Part shown: positions 1 through 8,681 of the stretch, piece by piece
How the letters are laid out: each line of letters starts with the position of its first letter
Position numbering within the stretch: position 1 is the first letter of the stretch
NCBI RefSeq assembly: GCF_018599185.1
Contig: NZ_JAHFVL010000001.1
Location: 2,108,001 to 2,172,000 of the forward strand
DNA from: Rhodanobacter sp. LX-99
Lineage (GTDB): Bacteria > Pseudomonadota > Gammaproteobacteria > Xanthomonadales > Rhodanobacteraceae
Direction of reading: 5' to 3'
DNA: 64,000 nucleotides
Notes under the pieces: model-generated
Databases searched by the model: none
What the model was told of the DNA's origin: nothing
The model's input: the letters and a program-made list of their open reading frames with translations, nothing else
Translations under genes and position numbers: made by a program

Positions 1-67
1 GGGCATCGCGCCGGACCTGCACGAACATATCGACGGCCTGCAATCGGTGTGCCCGCGGCCGTTTTGA
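1..67 (+). CDS. C-terminal end of an unidentified protein (partial)
   Basis: An open frame enters from the left edge and stops at TGA 65-67, giving only about 21 residues ending in VCPRPF. Codon choice (ggc, atc, gcg, ccg, gac, ctg) matches the high-GC usage of the neighbours better than the alternative frames, which is the only support for it being coding. Nothing about function can be said from this fragment. Confidence 0.4.
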   Translation, partial: GIAPDLHEHIDGLQSVCPRPF

Positions 68-143
68 GCCATCTACCCAGTCTGCACATGATTTTCGTGA
101 TATTGCGTCAAATCCGGACGGCCAACGTGCCAAGGAGTCATCG

Positions 144-1082
144 ATGAACCGCGGGACACGAGTGACAAGGATGGGTACGCCACGCCTGGTCGCGGCACTG
201 CTGCTGGCGGCCTGCCTGGGCCTGCCCGCGGTGGCCGGCGCGCAAGTGGCGCAGGCCGCGTCGGCCGAGCCGGACCAGCCGGCCGACGTGCTGGTGCCCC
301 CCACCAGCGCCAGCGATTTCACCGCCTCGCAGCTGGACAGCGTGCTGGCCGGCAGCTGGCGCTCGCAGGCGAACCGCGCCCGCGACGTGTACCGCCACCC
401 CAAGGCCACCTTGCAGTTCTTCGGCGTGCGTCCGGACCGCACGGTGATCGAGATCACCCCCGGCGGCGGCTGGTATGCCGAGATCCTGGCGCCGCTGCTG
501 CATGACAACGGCCACTATGTCGCGGCGGAGAAGGCGCCCGCCGCCGACAGCGAGGCCCGCGACGACGACAGCGCCCTGCGCAGGAAATTCGCCGCCGACG
601 CAGCGCACTACGGCAACGCCCGCATCGTGCAGTTCGATCCGAAGGCGCCGGTGTTCGGCGCGCCGGCTTCGGCCGACATGGTGCTGACCTTCCGCAACGT
701 GCACAACTGGGTGATGGCCGGCACCGCGCCGGCGATGTTCAAGGCGTTCTTCGCCGTGCTCAAGCCCGGCGGCGTACTCGGCGTGGTCGACCACCGCGCC
801 GACGACAGCGCCTCGCTGGAAGCGGTGAAGCGCAGCGGCTACCTGCCCACCGGCTACGTGGTGAAGCTGGCCACCGAGGCGGGTTTCACGCTGGACGAAA
901 GCAGCGAGATCAACGCGAACCCGAAGGACACCAAGGATTACCCGAAGGGCGTGTGGACGCTGCCTCCCACGCTTACCCTGGGCGAACAGGATCGGGCGAA
1001 GTACCTGGCGATCGGCGAGTCCGACCGGATGACCCTGCGCTTCGTCAAACCCGTGGTGCCGGCAGCGGCTTCGACCCCCTGA
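144..1082 (+). CDS. Exported class I SAM-dependent methyltransferase-like protein
   Basis: A 312-residue protein starting at ATG 144, six bases after an AAGGAG ribosome-binding site (132-137). The first ~40 residues form a signal peptide: basic residues ([13 protein letters not shown]), a hydrophobic run [14 protein letters not shown] and an AxA-like cleavage region. The mature part has a degenerate methyltransferase motif I ([15 protein letters not shown]), an FRNVHNW segment and a [14 protein letters not shown] strand, the layout of the COG4798-type predicted methyltransferases. SAM is cytoplasmic, so an exported member is odd; it may bind another ligand or have lost catalysis. It lies 13 bp upstream of rluE on the same strand and may be co-transcribed. 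The fold assignment is fairly secure; substrate unknown. Confidence 0.75.
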   Translation: MNRGTRVTRMGTPRLVAALLLAACLGLPAVAGAQVAQAASAEPDQPADVLVPPTSASDFTASQLDSVLAGSWRSQANRARDVYRHPKATLQFFGVRPDRTVIEITPGGGWYAEILAPLLHDNGHYVAAEKAPAADSEARDDDSALRRKFAADAAHYGNARIVQFDPKAPVFGAPASADMVLTFRNVHNWVMAGTAPAMFKAFFAVLKPGGVLGVVDHRADDSASLEAVKRSGYLPTGYVVKLATEAGFTLDESSEINANPKDTKDYPKGVWTLPPTLTLGEQDRAKYLAIGESDRMTLRFVKPVVPAAASTP

Positions 1083-1095
1083 CCCGACGCACGCC

Positions 1096-1632
1096 GTGCT
1101 GATTGCGCTGAACAAGCCGTACGGCGTGCTGTGCCAGTTCACCGACGATCGCGGCCGCGCCACGCTGGCGGATTTCGTCGGGCAAAAAGACGTCTATGCG
1201 GCTGGACGGCTGGACCACGACAGCGAGGGACTGCTGCTGCTGACCGACGACGGCCGGCTGGCGCACCGGCTCACCGACCCGCGCCACAAGCAGGCCAAGA
1301 CCTACCTGGCGCAGGTCGACGGTACGATCGATGCGGCGGCACTGCAGGCCTTGCGCCGCGGCGTGATGTTGAACGACGGGCCGACCCTGCCGGCCGAAGC
1401 CGAGTTCGCCAGCGAACCTGACTGGCTGTGGCCACGCGATCCGCCGGTGCGTTTCCGCAAGGCCATTCCCACCAGCTGGCTCAGCCTGACCCTGCGCGAA
1501 GGCCGCAACCGCCAGGTTCGCCGGATGACCGCGGCGGCCGGTTTCCCGACCCTGCGGCTGATCCGCGTGCGTATCGGCGAATACGCGCTGGACGGCCTGG
1601 CGCCGGGTGAGACGCGCGTGCTCTTGCGGTAG
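1096..1632 (+). CDS. rluE: 23S rRNA pseudouridine synthase, RluE type
   Basis: A 178-residue protein of the RsuA/RluB/E/F branch of pseudouridine synthases. The catalytic motif [14 protein letters not shown] supplies the invariant Asp; an N-terminal [11 protein letters not shown] and a C-terminal [14 protein letters not shown] segment are both family signatures. In E. coli RluE modifies U2457 of 23S rRNA; the same target here is inference from similarity. The GTG start at 1096 is chosen because the homologous N-terminus begins directly with LIALNKPYG. No N-terminal S4 domain is present, consistent with RluE rather than RluB/RluF. It ends 9 bp before the convergent tatD gene. Confidence 0.85.
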   Translation: MLIALNKPYGVLCQFTDDRGRATLADFVGQKDVYAAGRLDHDSEGLLLLTDDGRLAHRLTDPRHKQAKTYLAQVDGTIDAAALQALRRGVMLNDGPTLPAEAEFASEPDWLWPRDPPVRFRKAIPTSWLSLTLREGRNRQVRRMTAAAGFPTLRLIRVRIGEYALDGLAPGETRVLLR

Positions 1633-1641
1633 GGACGCGCC

Positions 1642-2439
1642 CTACGGAACGGGCGCCAAGCCGAAGAACGCCTCGGCCGTCGCCGTGCTGTTCGCCGCGG
1701 TGGTTTCCGCGCTCTCGCCGCGGTCGCGCGCGATCTCCTCGCAGATGTGCTTCAGGTACATCGGCTCGTTGCGCCGGTGCGCCGGTGGCGGCCGTACCGT
1801 GCGTGGCAGCAGGTAGGGCGCGTCGGTCTCGATCAACAGCCGGTTCGCCGGAACCGTGCGCACCAGTTCGCGCAGATGGGTGCCGCGGCGTTCGTCGCAG
1901 ATCCAGCCGGTGATGCCGATATGGCAATCCAGCGCCAGGTAGTCGCGCAGCGCCCCGCCGGTATCGGTGAAACAGTGCACCACCGCGCCGGGTACCTTGT
2001 CGCGATAGCGCCTGAGCAGCGCGACGAAGTCCGTGTGCGCGTCGCGCTGGTGCAGGAACAGCGGCATCTGCAGGTCGGCCGCGATCCGCAGCTGGCGTTC
2101 GAACACCTGCAGCTGCACGTCGCGCGGCGAATAGTTGCGGTTGTAGTCCAGTCCGGTCTCGCCGACCGCTCGTACCGCAGGATCCCGCGCCAGTTCGCGC
2201 AGCGTTGCATCGGTGGCGTCGTCGTAGTCGATCGCGTGGTGCGGGTGCACGCCGGCGGTGGCGAACAGCGTGCCGGGATGCGCCTTCGCCAGCGCCAGCG
2301 CATGCTCGCTGCCGTCGCGCGACGCACCGGTCACCACCATTCGCGTCACGCCCTGCGCGTGCGCACGCTGCAGCACGGCATCGAGATCGTGATGGAACGA
2401 CTCGTGGGTGAGGTTGGCGCCGATGTCGAGCAGTTGCAT
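1642..2439 (-). CDS. tatD: TatD-family metal-dependent 3'-5' nuclease
   Basis: A 265-residue TIM-barrel hydrolase. Family landmarks in order are DIGANLTH at the N-terminus, GVHPHH, VGETGLDYNRNYS, LFLHQRDAH and IETDAPYLLPR; the His, Glu and Asp residues in these motifs are the usual divalent-metal ligands. The LHQRDAH and APYLLPRT segments resemble TatD itself more than YcfH or YjjV. E. coli TatD is a 3'-5' exonuclease on single-stranded DNA and RNA, linked to repair of oxidative damage. The frame continues 34 codons upstream, but MQLLDIGANLTH (start at 2439) matches the family N-terminus. It is divergent from the secretion operon and convergent with rluE. Confidence 0.88.
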   Translation of the reverse strand: MQLLDIGANLTHESFHHDLDAVLQRAHAQGVTRMVVTGASRDGSEHALALAKAHPGTLFATAGVHPHHAIDYDDATDATLRELARDPAVRAVGETGLDYNRNYSPRDVQLQVFERQLRIAADLQMPLFLHQRDAHTDFVALLRRYRDKVPGAVVHCFTDTGGALRDYLALDCHIGITGWICDERRGTHLRELVRTVPANRLLIETDAPYLLPRTVRPPPAHRRNEPMYLKHICEEIARDRGESAETTAANSTATAEAFFGLAPVP

Positions 2440-2778
2440 GGTGGGTGACCGGTCATCGAAGACCGGCATTGTCCCAGACCCCGGCAGGCGCAGGCCACGG
2501 CTTCGGGCCCGGGAGGCGGCGCTGCGATGTCGTCGGAACAACTTGCGCTAGCCGCATCACACCCGCCGCGGACCGGGAAATTTTCCTAGGCCGCGGACGC
2601 CCATGAGGCCGGGTGCAGCCGTCACAATGGGCGTTCCCGGCAAGCGGGCTGCATGAACGGGCAGGATATGGCGGCGGATGATGCTCGCTTGCCGGTTGGC
2701 GTATGTGATAACAATGACGATCGCCGTTTTGCAGCAGGAGACGTCGGCGACTTTTGCAGGTATCGAGCGGGGTGGAGG

Positions 2779-4512
2779 ATGTCGGCAGCCATTGAGCCGG
2801 CGGTCAGCGGGGCGGGCATGGCCGTGAACGATCGCGAGGCGGAAGTCTGCGCGTGGCTGGTCGCGCGCGGCCGCCTGAAGGACAGCGACCTGGGTCGCGC
2901 CCGCCGCCTGCACGAGGAATCGGCCGAGGGCACGCTGACCACCTTGATGGCACGGCTCGGGCTGGTGTCCGAACGCGACCTGGCCGAGGCCTGGGCCGAT
3001 TTGCTGCAGGTGCCGCTGCTGGCGGCGCGCGACGCGCCGGAACTGCCGCCGGCCGACCTCGATGTATCGCTGCGCTTCCTGAAGCAGCAGCACGTGGTGC
3101 CGGTGCAGGACGACGAGCACGGATTGGCGTTGATCGTGGCCGATCCGGCCGATCCGTATCCGCTGCAGGCGGTCGAACTCGCCGCCGGTCGACCCGTGGC
3201 GTTGCGGGTCGGGCTGCGCTCGGAAATCGACGGCCTGATCGAACGCTATTACGGCAGCGGCCGTTCGGCGATGGGCACCATCGTGGAGAACCTCGACGGC
3301 AGCGCGGCGGAAGAGGACGACGTCGAGCACCTGCGCGACCTGGCGTCCGAGGCGCCGGTCATCCGGCTGGTGAATCTCATCCTGCAGCGCGCAGTCGAGC
3401 AGCGTGCGTCGGACGTTCACATCGAGCCGTTCGAGAACCGCCTGAAGGTGCGCTACCGCATCGACGGCGTGCTGCATGAAGTGGAAGCGCCGCCGTCGTC
3501 GTCCACCGCCGCGGTGATCTCGCGCGTGAAGATCATGGCGCGTTTGAATATCGCCGAGCGTCGTTTGCCGCAGGACGGCCGCATCCAGCTGCGCGTGCAG
3601 GGCAAGGAGCTCGACCTGCGCGTGTCGACCGTGCCCACCAGTTTCGGCGAGTCGGTGGTGATGCGCATCCTCGACCGCGAGTCGGTGGTGTTCGACTTTG
3701 CCTCGCTCGGCTTCACCGACAGCTTCCAGCAGCGCTTCGTCGACGTGCTGGAAAAGCCGCATGGCATCCTGCTGGTGACCGGCCCCACCGGTTCGGGCAA
3801 GACCACCACGCTGTACACCGCGCTGTCGCGGATCAATACCAACGACGTGAAGATCATCACCGTCGAGGATCCGGTCGAATACCAGCTCGAAGGCATCAAC
3901 CAGATCCAGGTGAAGCCGCAGATCGGTCTGGATTTCTCCGGCGCGCTGCGCTCGATCATGCGCCAGGACCCGGACGTGATCATGATCGGCGAGATGCGCG
4001 ATCTGGAGACCTGCCGCATCGCGATCCAGTCGGCGCTCACCGGCCATCTGGTGTTGTCCACGCTGCATACCAACTCGGCGGCCGGCGGCATCACGCGCCT
4101 GCTCGACATGGGCGTGGAGGACTACCTGCTCGGCTCCACCATCAATGGCATCCTGGCGCAGCGGCTGGTGCGCCGGCTCGACCCGGAAACGGCGATTCCG
4201 TACGAAGCGCTGCCGGAGGTGATCGCGCAATTCGAGTTGGAGAAGTACACCGACGAGCGCCCGATCCGCCTGTGGAAGCCGGGCAGCAGCGCGGCCAATC
4301 CCAGTGGCTATCGCGGCCGTCGCGCGATCATGGAGTTCCTCACCATGAGCGATCCGCTGCGCCGGCTGCTGATGCAGCGCGCCAGCGAAGGCGAGATCGA
4401 GCGGCAGGCGCGCGCCGAAGGCATGCGCACGATGTACGAGGACGGCATCGCCAAGGCCGTGGCCGGCATCACCACGCTCGAAGAGGTCCTGCGCGTCACG
4501 CAGGAAGGCTGA
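2779..4512 (+). CDS. gspE: Type II secretion ATPase GspE/XpsE
   Basis: A 577-residue cytoplasmic ATPase that powers pseudopilus assembly. An N-terminal T2SSE_N domain (about 20-170) binds GspL; the motor domain carries Walker A GPTGSGKTT near residue 335, an Asp box (ITVEDPVEYQLEGINQ), Walker B DPDVIMIGEMRD near 397 and a His box (HLVLSTLHTN). The region where many GspE proteins hold a tetracysteine zinc module (between SGILAQR-like and the C-terminus) has no Cys pairs here. Start choice is uncertain: the frame is open from ATG 2653, and MAVNDREAEV at 2818 is another option; 2779 gives a family-like N-terminus. First gene of an 11-gene operon; gspF follows one base after the stop. Confidence 0.93.
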   Translation: MSAAIEPAVSGAGMAVNDREAEVCAWLVARGRLKDSDLGRARRLHEESAEGTLTTLMARLGLVSERDLAEAWADLLQVPLLAARDAPELPPADLDVSLRFLKQQHVVPVQDDEHGLALIVADPADPYPLQAVELAAGRPVALRVGLRSEIDGLIERYYGSGRSAMGTIVENLDGSAAEEDDVEHLRDLASEAPVIRLVNLILQRAVEQRASDVHIEPFENRLKVRYRIDGVLHEVEAPPSSSTAAVISRVKIMARLNIAERRLPQDGRIQLRVQGKELDLRVSTVPTSFGESVVMRILDRESVVFDFASLGFTDSFQQRFVDVLEKPHGILLVTGPTGSGKTTTLYTALSRINTNDVKIITVEDPVEYQLEGINQIQVKPQIGLDFSGALRSIMRQDPDVIMIGEMRDLETCRIAIQSALTGHLVLSTLHTNSAAGGITRLLDMGVEDYLLGSTINGILAQRLVRRLDPETAIPYEALPEVIAQFELEKYTDERPIRLWKPGSSAANPSGYRGRRAIMEFLTMSDPLRRLLMQRASEGEIERQARAEGMRTMYEDGIAKAVAGITTLEEVLRVTQEG

Positions 4513-4513
4513 G

Positions 4514-5731
4514 ATGGCGCAGTTCCGCTACAAGGCGGTCAACGATGCCGGCGAGACGCTGCAGGGCCAGATGGAGGCCGCCAGTGTCGAGGAAGTGATC
4601 GGCCGCCTGCAGGACCAGGGCCACACGCCGCTGGAAGCCCTGCCGGCCGATGGCGCCGGCGGCGGCAGCGGCCTCGCCGCGCTGTTCAGGCGCGGTCCGT
4701 TCAGTGGCGACCAGCTGGCCCAGTTCACCCATCAGCTGGCGACCCTGCTTGGCGCCGGCCAGCCGCTGGACCGCGCGCTCGGCATCCTGCTCGAACTGCC
4801 CGAGGGCGAGCACGCGAAGAAGCTGGTCGAGCGCGTGCGCGATCGCGTGCGCGGCGGCAACAGCCTGTCGTCGGCGCTGGACGAGGAACATGGCGTGTTC
4901 CCCAAGCTGTACGTCAGCCTGGTGCGCGCCGGCGAGGCGGGCGGTTCGCTGGAAGAAACGCTGCGCCGGCTGGCCGATTATCTGGAGCGCGCGCAGCAGC
5001 TGCGCGGCAGCATCGTCAACGCGCTGATCTATCCGGCGTTCCTGCTGGTCGGCGTGCTCGGCTCGCTGGTGCTGCTGCTGGCCTACGTGGTGCCGCAGTT
5101 CGTGCCGATCTTCGAGGACATGCAGGTGCCGATCCCGTGGATCACCGCCGCGGTGCTGGCGCTCGGCAACGCGCTGCAATCCTGGTGGTGGCTGATCCTG
5201 CTGCTGCTCGGCGGCGGCCTGTTCGCCTGGCGCGCGCGGCTGCGCGACCCGGCGGCGCGGCTGGCCTGGCACGCCCGCCTGCTGCGGCTGCGCCTGGTCG
5301 GCCCGCTGCTGCTGAAGGTGGAGACCGCGCGCATCGCGCGCACGCTGGGCACCTTGCTGAAGAACGGCGTACCGTTGCTCAGCGCGTTGAGCATCGCGCG
5401 CCAGGTCACCGGCAACCGCGCGCTGGACGCGGCGCTGGACGCGGCGCACGAACAGGTCAAGGGCGGCGCGGGCCTGAGCCTGGCGCTGGGCCAGTCGAAA
5501 CTGTTCCCGCGGCTGGCGATGCAGATGGTGCAGGTCGGCGAGGAAGCCGGCCAGCTCGACACCATGCTGCTGAAGGTCGCCGACACGTTCGAGCTCGAGT
5601 CCAAACGCGCGATCGACCGCCTGCTGGCCGCGCTGGTACCGGCGCTGACCATCGTGATGACCGTGCTGGTGGCGATCATCATGGCCGCGATCCTGCTGCC
5701 GCTGCTCAGCCTGACCAGCAACATTCAATGA
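4514..5731 (+). CDS. gspF: Type II secretion inner-membrane platform protein GspF/XpsF
   Basis: A 405-residue polytopic protein with the tandem T2SSF domain pattern: two cytoplasmic helical repeats (about 70-190 and 270-390), each with a recognisable LVxxGExxGxLxxxL motif (SLVRAGEAGGSLEETL and MVQVGEEAGQLDTML). Three hydrophobic segments are visible near residues 167-195, 220-240 and 375-400. GspF couples the GspE motor to pseudopilin extraction. Length equals the family norm. The gene begins one base after the gspE stop and ends 15 bp before the gspG start. Confidence 0.95.
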   Translation: MAQFRYKAVNDAGETLQGQMEAASVEEVIGRLQDQGHTPLEALPADGAGGGSGLAALFRRGPFSGDQLAQFTHQLATLLGAGQPLDRALGILLELPEGEHAKKLVERVRDRVRGGNSLSSALDEEHGVFPKLYVSLVRAGEAGGSLEETLRRLADYLERAQQLRGSIVNALIYPAFLLVGVLGSLVLLLAYVVPQFVPIFEDMQVPIPWITAAVLALGNALQSWWWLILLLLGGGLFAWRARLRDPAARLAWHARLLRLRLVGPLLLKVETARIARTLGTLLKNGVPLLSALSIARQVTGNRALDAALDAAHEQVKGGAGLSLALGQSKLFPRLAMQMVQVGEEAGQLDTMLLKVADTFELESKRAIDRLLAALVPALTIVMTVLVAIIMAAILLPLLSLTSNIQ

Positions 5732-5746
5732 AACGTGGAGATAGTC

Positions 5747-6268
5747 ATGACTGAACAGATGACGGGATTCGGGAGTCGGGATGCGGGGTTCGGCAGGGTG
5801 CGCCAGCGCCGGCCGTCCGCTTTCACTAATCCCGACTCCCGAATCCCGACTCCCGGCCTGCGGCGCGCATCGCGCGCCGCAGGCTTCACCCTGCTCGAAA
5901 TGCTCGCGGTGATCGTGCTGATCGGCATCATCGGCGCGGTGGTGGTGACCCAGGTCGGCAAGAACGTCGACAAGGGCAAGTACGGCGCCGGCAAGGCGCA
6001 GCTGATGACCTTGAGCCAGAAGATCGAGAACTACGCGCTGGACAACGGCGCGCCGCCGCAGCAACTGGAAGGGCTGGCGGTGAAGCCGGCGAATGCGCCG
6101 AACTGGCAGGGCCCGTACGCGAAGGCGTCCGACCTGAAGGACCCGTGGGGCCACGCGTTCGGCTACCAGTATCCGGGCCAGCACGGCGGCTTCGACCTGA
6201 TCTTCTACGGCCAGGACGGCAAGCCGGGCGGCGACGGCTACAGCAAGGACGTGGGTAACTGGCAGTAA
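5747..6268 (+). CDS. gspG: Major pseudopilin GspG/XpsG with an expanded leader peptide
   Basis: The major pseudopilin. The prepilin cleavage site RAAG/FTLLEMLAVIVLIGIIGAVV, with Glu at +5, is followed by the conserved core (VGKNVDKGKYGAGKAQL, DLKDPWGHAFGYQYPG, GQDGKPGGDGYSKDVGNW) that binds calcium in homologues. ATG 5747 sits seven bases after GGAG (5737-5740) and is preferred over GTG 5735. This predicts a leader of about 46 residues, against the usual 6-20. The excess (roughly leader residues 6-35) is encoded by a repeat with 20-bp inverted arms (5763-5848). PilD-type peptidase, encoded elsewhere, must remove the whole leader. Mature protein is of ordinary length (about 127 residues). Confidence 0.95.
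   Translation: MTEQMTGFGSRDAGFGRVRQRRPSAFTNPDSRIPTPGLRRASRAAGFTLLEMLAVIVLIGIIGAVVVTQVGKNVDKGKYGAGKAQLMTLSQKIENYALDNGAPPQQLEGLAVKPANAPNWQGPYAKASDLKDPWGHAFGYQYPGQHGGFDLIFYGQDGKPGGDGYSKDVGNWQ
5763..5848. repeat. Inverted-repeat (REP-like) element inside the gspG leader sequence
   Basis: Two perfect 20-bp inverted arms, 5763-5782 (cgggattcgggagtcgggat) and 5829-5848, flank 46 bp. The arms are themselves built from short gggattc/gggagtcggg units, a style common to small intergenic palindromes of xanthomonads. It is read in frame as part of the GspG leader peptide, so it interrupts no conserved domain. Confidence 0.85.
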
Positions 6269-6272
6269 GCAT

Positions 6273-6731
6273 GTGAGAGTCTCGCGCGCCAACGGCTTCA
6301 CCCTGCTGGAAATGCTGGCAGTGATCCTGTTGATCGGGATCGCGGCGGCAGCGGTGTCGGTCTCGGTAACCCAGGGCCTGGCCAGTGCCCGCGTGCGCGC
6401 GGCCAGCAGCGAGCTGGCCGGCGCGTTGCGGGCCACCCGCGCGCAGGCGATCGTGCGCGGCGAGGAACAGCACTTCGACGTGGACACCCGCGCGAACAGC
6501 TACGACGGCGCGAAGCGGCAGGGCATGCGCCTGCCGAAAGGCCTGCGCGTGAGCATCACCAGCGCCAAGGAAGATCAGCCGAACGACCATACCGGGCGCA
6601 TCCGCTTCTTCCCCGACGGCAGTTCCACCGGCGGGCGCATCACGCTGCAGAGCGGCCGGCGCGAGTGGCACGTCAACGTGTCGTGGCTGACCGGCGAAGT
6701 GCGCGTGGTCGATGCGGTGGCGCAGCGATGA
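6273..6731 (+). CDS. gspH: Minor pseudopilin GspH/XpsH
   Basis: A 152-residue minor pseudopilin: short leader MRVSRANG then FTLLEMLAVILLIGIAAAAV with Glu at +5, followed by the GspH-type helix (TQGLASARVRAASSELAGALRATRAQAIVRGE) and a beta-rich C-terminus (RIRFFPDGSSTGGRITL). The start is GTG 6273; ATG 6271 in the same stretch leads straight into a stop. Four bases separate it from the gspG stop. GspH sits just below the pseudopilus tip and contacts the I-J-K complex in studied systems. Confidence 0.9.
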   Translation: MRVSRANGFTLLEMLAVILLIGIAAAAVSVSVTQGLASARVRAASSELAGALRATRAQAIVRGEEQHFDVDTRANSYDGAKRQGMRLPKGLRVSITSAKEDQPNDHTGRIRFFPDGSSTGGRITLQSGRREWHVNVSWLTGEVRVVDAVAQR

Positions 6732-7162
6732 AAGCCGGGATTCCCCATTCCCGGCATCAAGGCGGCTTCAGCCTGCTCGAAGTGATCGCCGCGATCATGC
6801 TGCTGGCGATCGCGTTCACCGCGCTGATGAAGGTGGCCGGCGCCTCGATCAACCTGACCCACAACGCGGCCGAACACAGCGAGGCGGCGATGTGGGCGCG
6901 CAGCCTGCTCGACAGCGCGTTCGTGGGCGAGCCGGTCAGACCGGGCAGCCGCTCCGGCCGCTTCGATCCGCAGTACCGCTGGCAACTCGACGTGACCCCG
7001 TGGAACCAGGCCGGGCCGGCGTTGCCGGGCGCGGCGCTGCAGCTGTATCAGTTGGACCTTGCCGTGTCGTGGGGGCCGTCGGCGCATCCGCGTTCGGCGC
7101 ACTTCCGCACGTTGCGGCTGGGTGGGCCGGTGCTTGCCGGCAATGCGCAGGCGTCCCCGTGA
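6728..7162 (+). CDS. gspI: Minor pseudopilin GspI/XpsI
   Basis: A 144-residue minor pseudopilin whose ATG overlaps the gspH stop (ATGA at 6728-6731). Leader of 13 residues ending in QGG, then FSLLEVIAAIMLLAIAFTAL with Glu at +5; the mature domain contains the GspI features HNAAEHSEAAMWARSLLDS and a C-terminal LAVSWG strand. Leader codons hold a short inverted repeat (gccggga 6734-6740 and tcccggc 6749-6755) in the same gggattcccc style as the gspG element. With GspJ and GspK it forms the pseudopilus tip. Confidence 0.92.
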   Translation: MKAGIPHSRHQGGFSLLEVIAAIMLLAIAFTALMKVAGASINLTHNAAEHSEAAMWARSLLDSAFVGEPVRPGSRSGRFDPQYRWQLDVTPWNQAGPALPGAALQLYQLDLAVSWGPSAHPRSAHFRTLRLGGPVLAGNAQASP

Positions 7163-7815
7163 AACGCGTCGCTGGCTTCACCTTGCTGGAAGTGCTGGCC
7201 GCGCTGGTGCTGCTGGCGTTGCTGCTGGTCGGGGTGTACTCGGGCATCCGCACCGCCACCCACAGCGTGCGCTCGGGCACCGCGGCGATCGAGCGGATCG
7301 ACCAGGTGCGTTCGGCCCAGCAGTTCCTGCGCCGTGAACTGGCGCAAAGCCTGACCCAGCCGATCGGCCATACCGATCATGGCGAGCCGGTTTATTTCGA
7401 GGGCAGCGCGCGCGAGATGCGTTACGTGGCGCCGCTGCCCGGTTACCTCGGCAAGCTGGGTCCGCAGCTGCAGCGGTTGCGACTGGTCGACGACGGCCAT
7501 GGCGGGCTGCGGCTGGAGTTGAGCCTGGCCCTGCTGCCGCCGGACGGCCAGCCGCCGCAGCCGCTGGGCGAGCCGCAGGTGCTGCTCGACCACATCAAGG
7601 CCGGCGGCTTCCACTATCGCGGCGTCGATCGGCAGGGCGCGGCGCTGCCGTGGTCGCCGATATGGGCCGATGGCCGCCTGCTGCCGCAGCTGGTGCGCGT
7701 CGAACTGCAGGTGCCGGACACGGTGGACTGGCCGCAACTGGACGTGCCGCTGCGGGTGAATCCGGCGCAGGCCGGCCTGCCGCAACTGGGCCTGCGCGGC
7801 GGGAGCCTGCGATGA
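7159..7815 (+). CDS. gspJ: Minor pseudopilin GspJ/XpsJ
   Basis: A 218-residue minor pseudopilin starting at GTG 7159, which overlaps the gspI stop (GTGA). The very short leader KRVAG precedes FTLLEVLAALVLLALLLVGVYSG with Glu at +5. The mature part shows the GspJ pattern: a long alpha-spine (RSAQQFLRRELAQSLTQPI), FEGSAREMRYVAPLP, and a late WPQLDVPLRVNPAQ. Length is typical. It forms the tip complex with GspI and GspK. Confidence 0.92.
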   Translation: MKRVAGFTLLEVLAALVLLALLLVGVYSGIRTATHSVRSGTAAIERIDQVRSAQQFLRRELAQSLTQPIGHTDHGEPVYFEGSAREMRYVAPLPGYLGKLGPQLQRLRLVDDGHGGLRLELSLALLPPDGQPPQPLGEPQVLLDHIKAGGFHYRGVDRQGAALPWSPIWADGRLLPQLVRVELQVPDTVDWPQLDVPLRVNPAQAGLPQLGLRGGSLR

Positions 7816-8681
7816 AGCGCGCACCGCGGCGGTCGTCGGCCAGCCAGCGCGGGGTCGCCCTGCTGCTGGTGCTGTGGGCGTGCACGCTGCTGGCGATCCT
7901 GCTCGGCGGCTACGCCGCGCTGGCGCGCACCGAAGGCCTGCAGGCACGCTACCAGTTCGCCCAGACCCAGGCGCATTACGCCGCCGAGGCCGGCCTGATG
8001 CGCGCCGTCTACGGCTTGCAGAGCCCGCAGCCGGAGCAGCGCTGGGTCGGCGACGGCCGGGCCTACACGTTCCGCTACGATGGCGCCACGGTCAGCGTGC
8101 GTGCGATCGACGAAGGCGGCAAGGTCGACCTCAACGCCGCTTCGCCCGACGTGCTGCTTGGCCTGTTCCAGGCCGCCGGGCTGAAGCCGGACAAGGCACA
8201 GGCCCTGGCCGACCGCGTGGTCGACTGGCGCAACCCGGTCGGCCTCGAAGGGGAGGCCGCCAGCCAGCGTGCCGCCTACGTGGCGGACGGGCGCGACTAC
8301 GGCCCGCGCAACGGCCCGTTCGCCAGCATCGAGGAATTGCAGATGGTGCTGGGCATGACGCCGGCGCTGTACCGGCAGGTGGCGCCGGCGGTGACGATCT
8401 GGGCAGGTGGTGCCAGCCCGGATCCGAACACCGCGCCGCCGCTGGCGCTGGCCGCGATCCCGGGGATGACGCCGGAGCAGCGCAAGATGGTCGAGGCGGC
8501 GCGGCAGCGGAACGCGAACGATCCGCGGCTGGTTCTGAACAACGGAACGACGCATAGTATCCGGTCCGAGGCTACGCTGGCCGACGGCACGCGTGCGGTC
8601 CTGCGCGCCACGATTCGCCTGCAGGCGGGGCAGGTGCAACCGTATACCGTGCTGCGCTGGCAGGAGGGGGAGGCAGAATGA
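7812..8681 (+). CDS. gspK: Pseudopilus tip protein GspK/XpsK
   Basis: A 289-residue tip pseudopilin overlapping gspJ by ATGA. The prepilin-like N-terminus QRG/VALLLVLWACTLLAILLGGYA lacks the +5 Glu, as is usual for GspK. It continues with AHYAAEAGLMRAVYGL, IDEGGKVDLNAASPDVLLGLF, WRNP (a D/W-rich calcium-site region in homologues) and SIEELQMVLGMTPALYRQVAPAVTIW. The missing Glu and large body explain its place at the extreme tip, where it blocks further upward growth. Confidence 0.92.
   Translation: MKRAPRRSSASQRGVALLLVLWACTLLAILLGGYAALARTEGLQARYQFAQTQAHYAAEAGLMRAVYGLQSPQPEQRWVGDGRAYTFRYDGATVSVRAIDEGGKVDLNAASPDVLLGLFQAAGLKPDKAQALADRVVDWRNPVGLEGEAASQRAAYVADGRDYGPRNGPFASIEELQMVLGMTPALYRQVAPAVTIWAGGASPDPNTAPPLALAAIPGMTPEQRKMVEAARQRNANDPRLVLNNGTTHSIRSEATLADGTRAVLRATIRLQAGQVQPYTVLRWQEGEAE

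Noticed and set aside
2557..6487. Long open frames on the minus strand across gspE-gspH
   Set aside because: They are reverse-strand shadows of GC-rich coding DNA: His/Gln/Arg-rich, no domain character, and the plus-strand products are unmistakable T2SS proteins.
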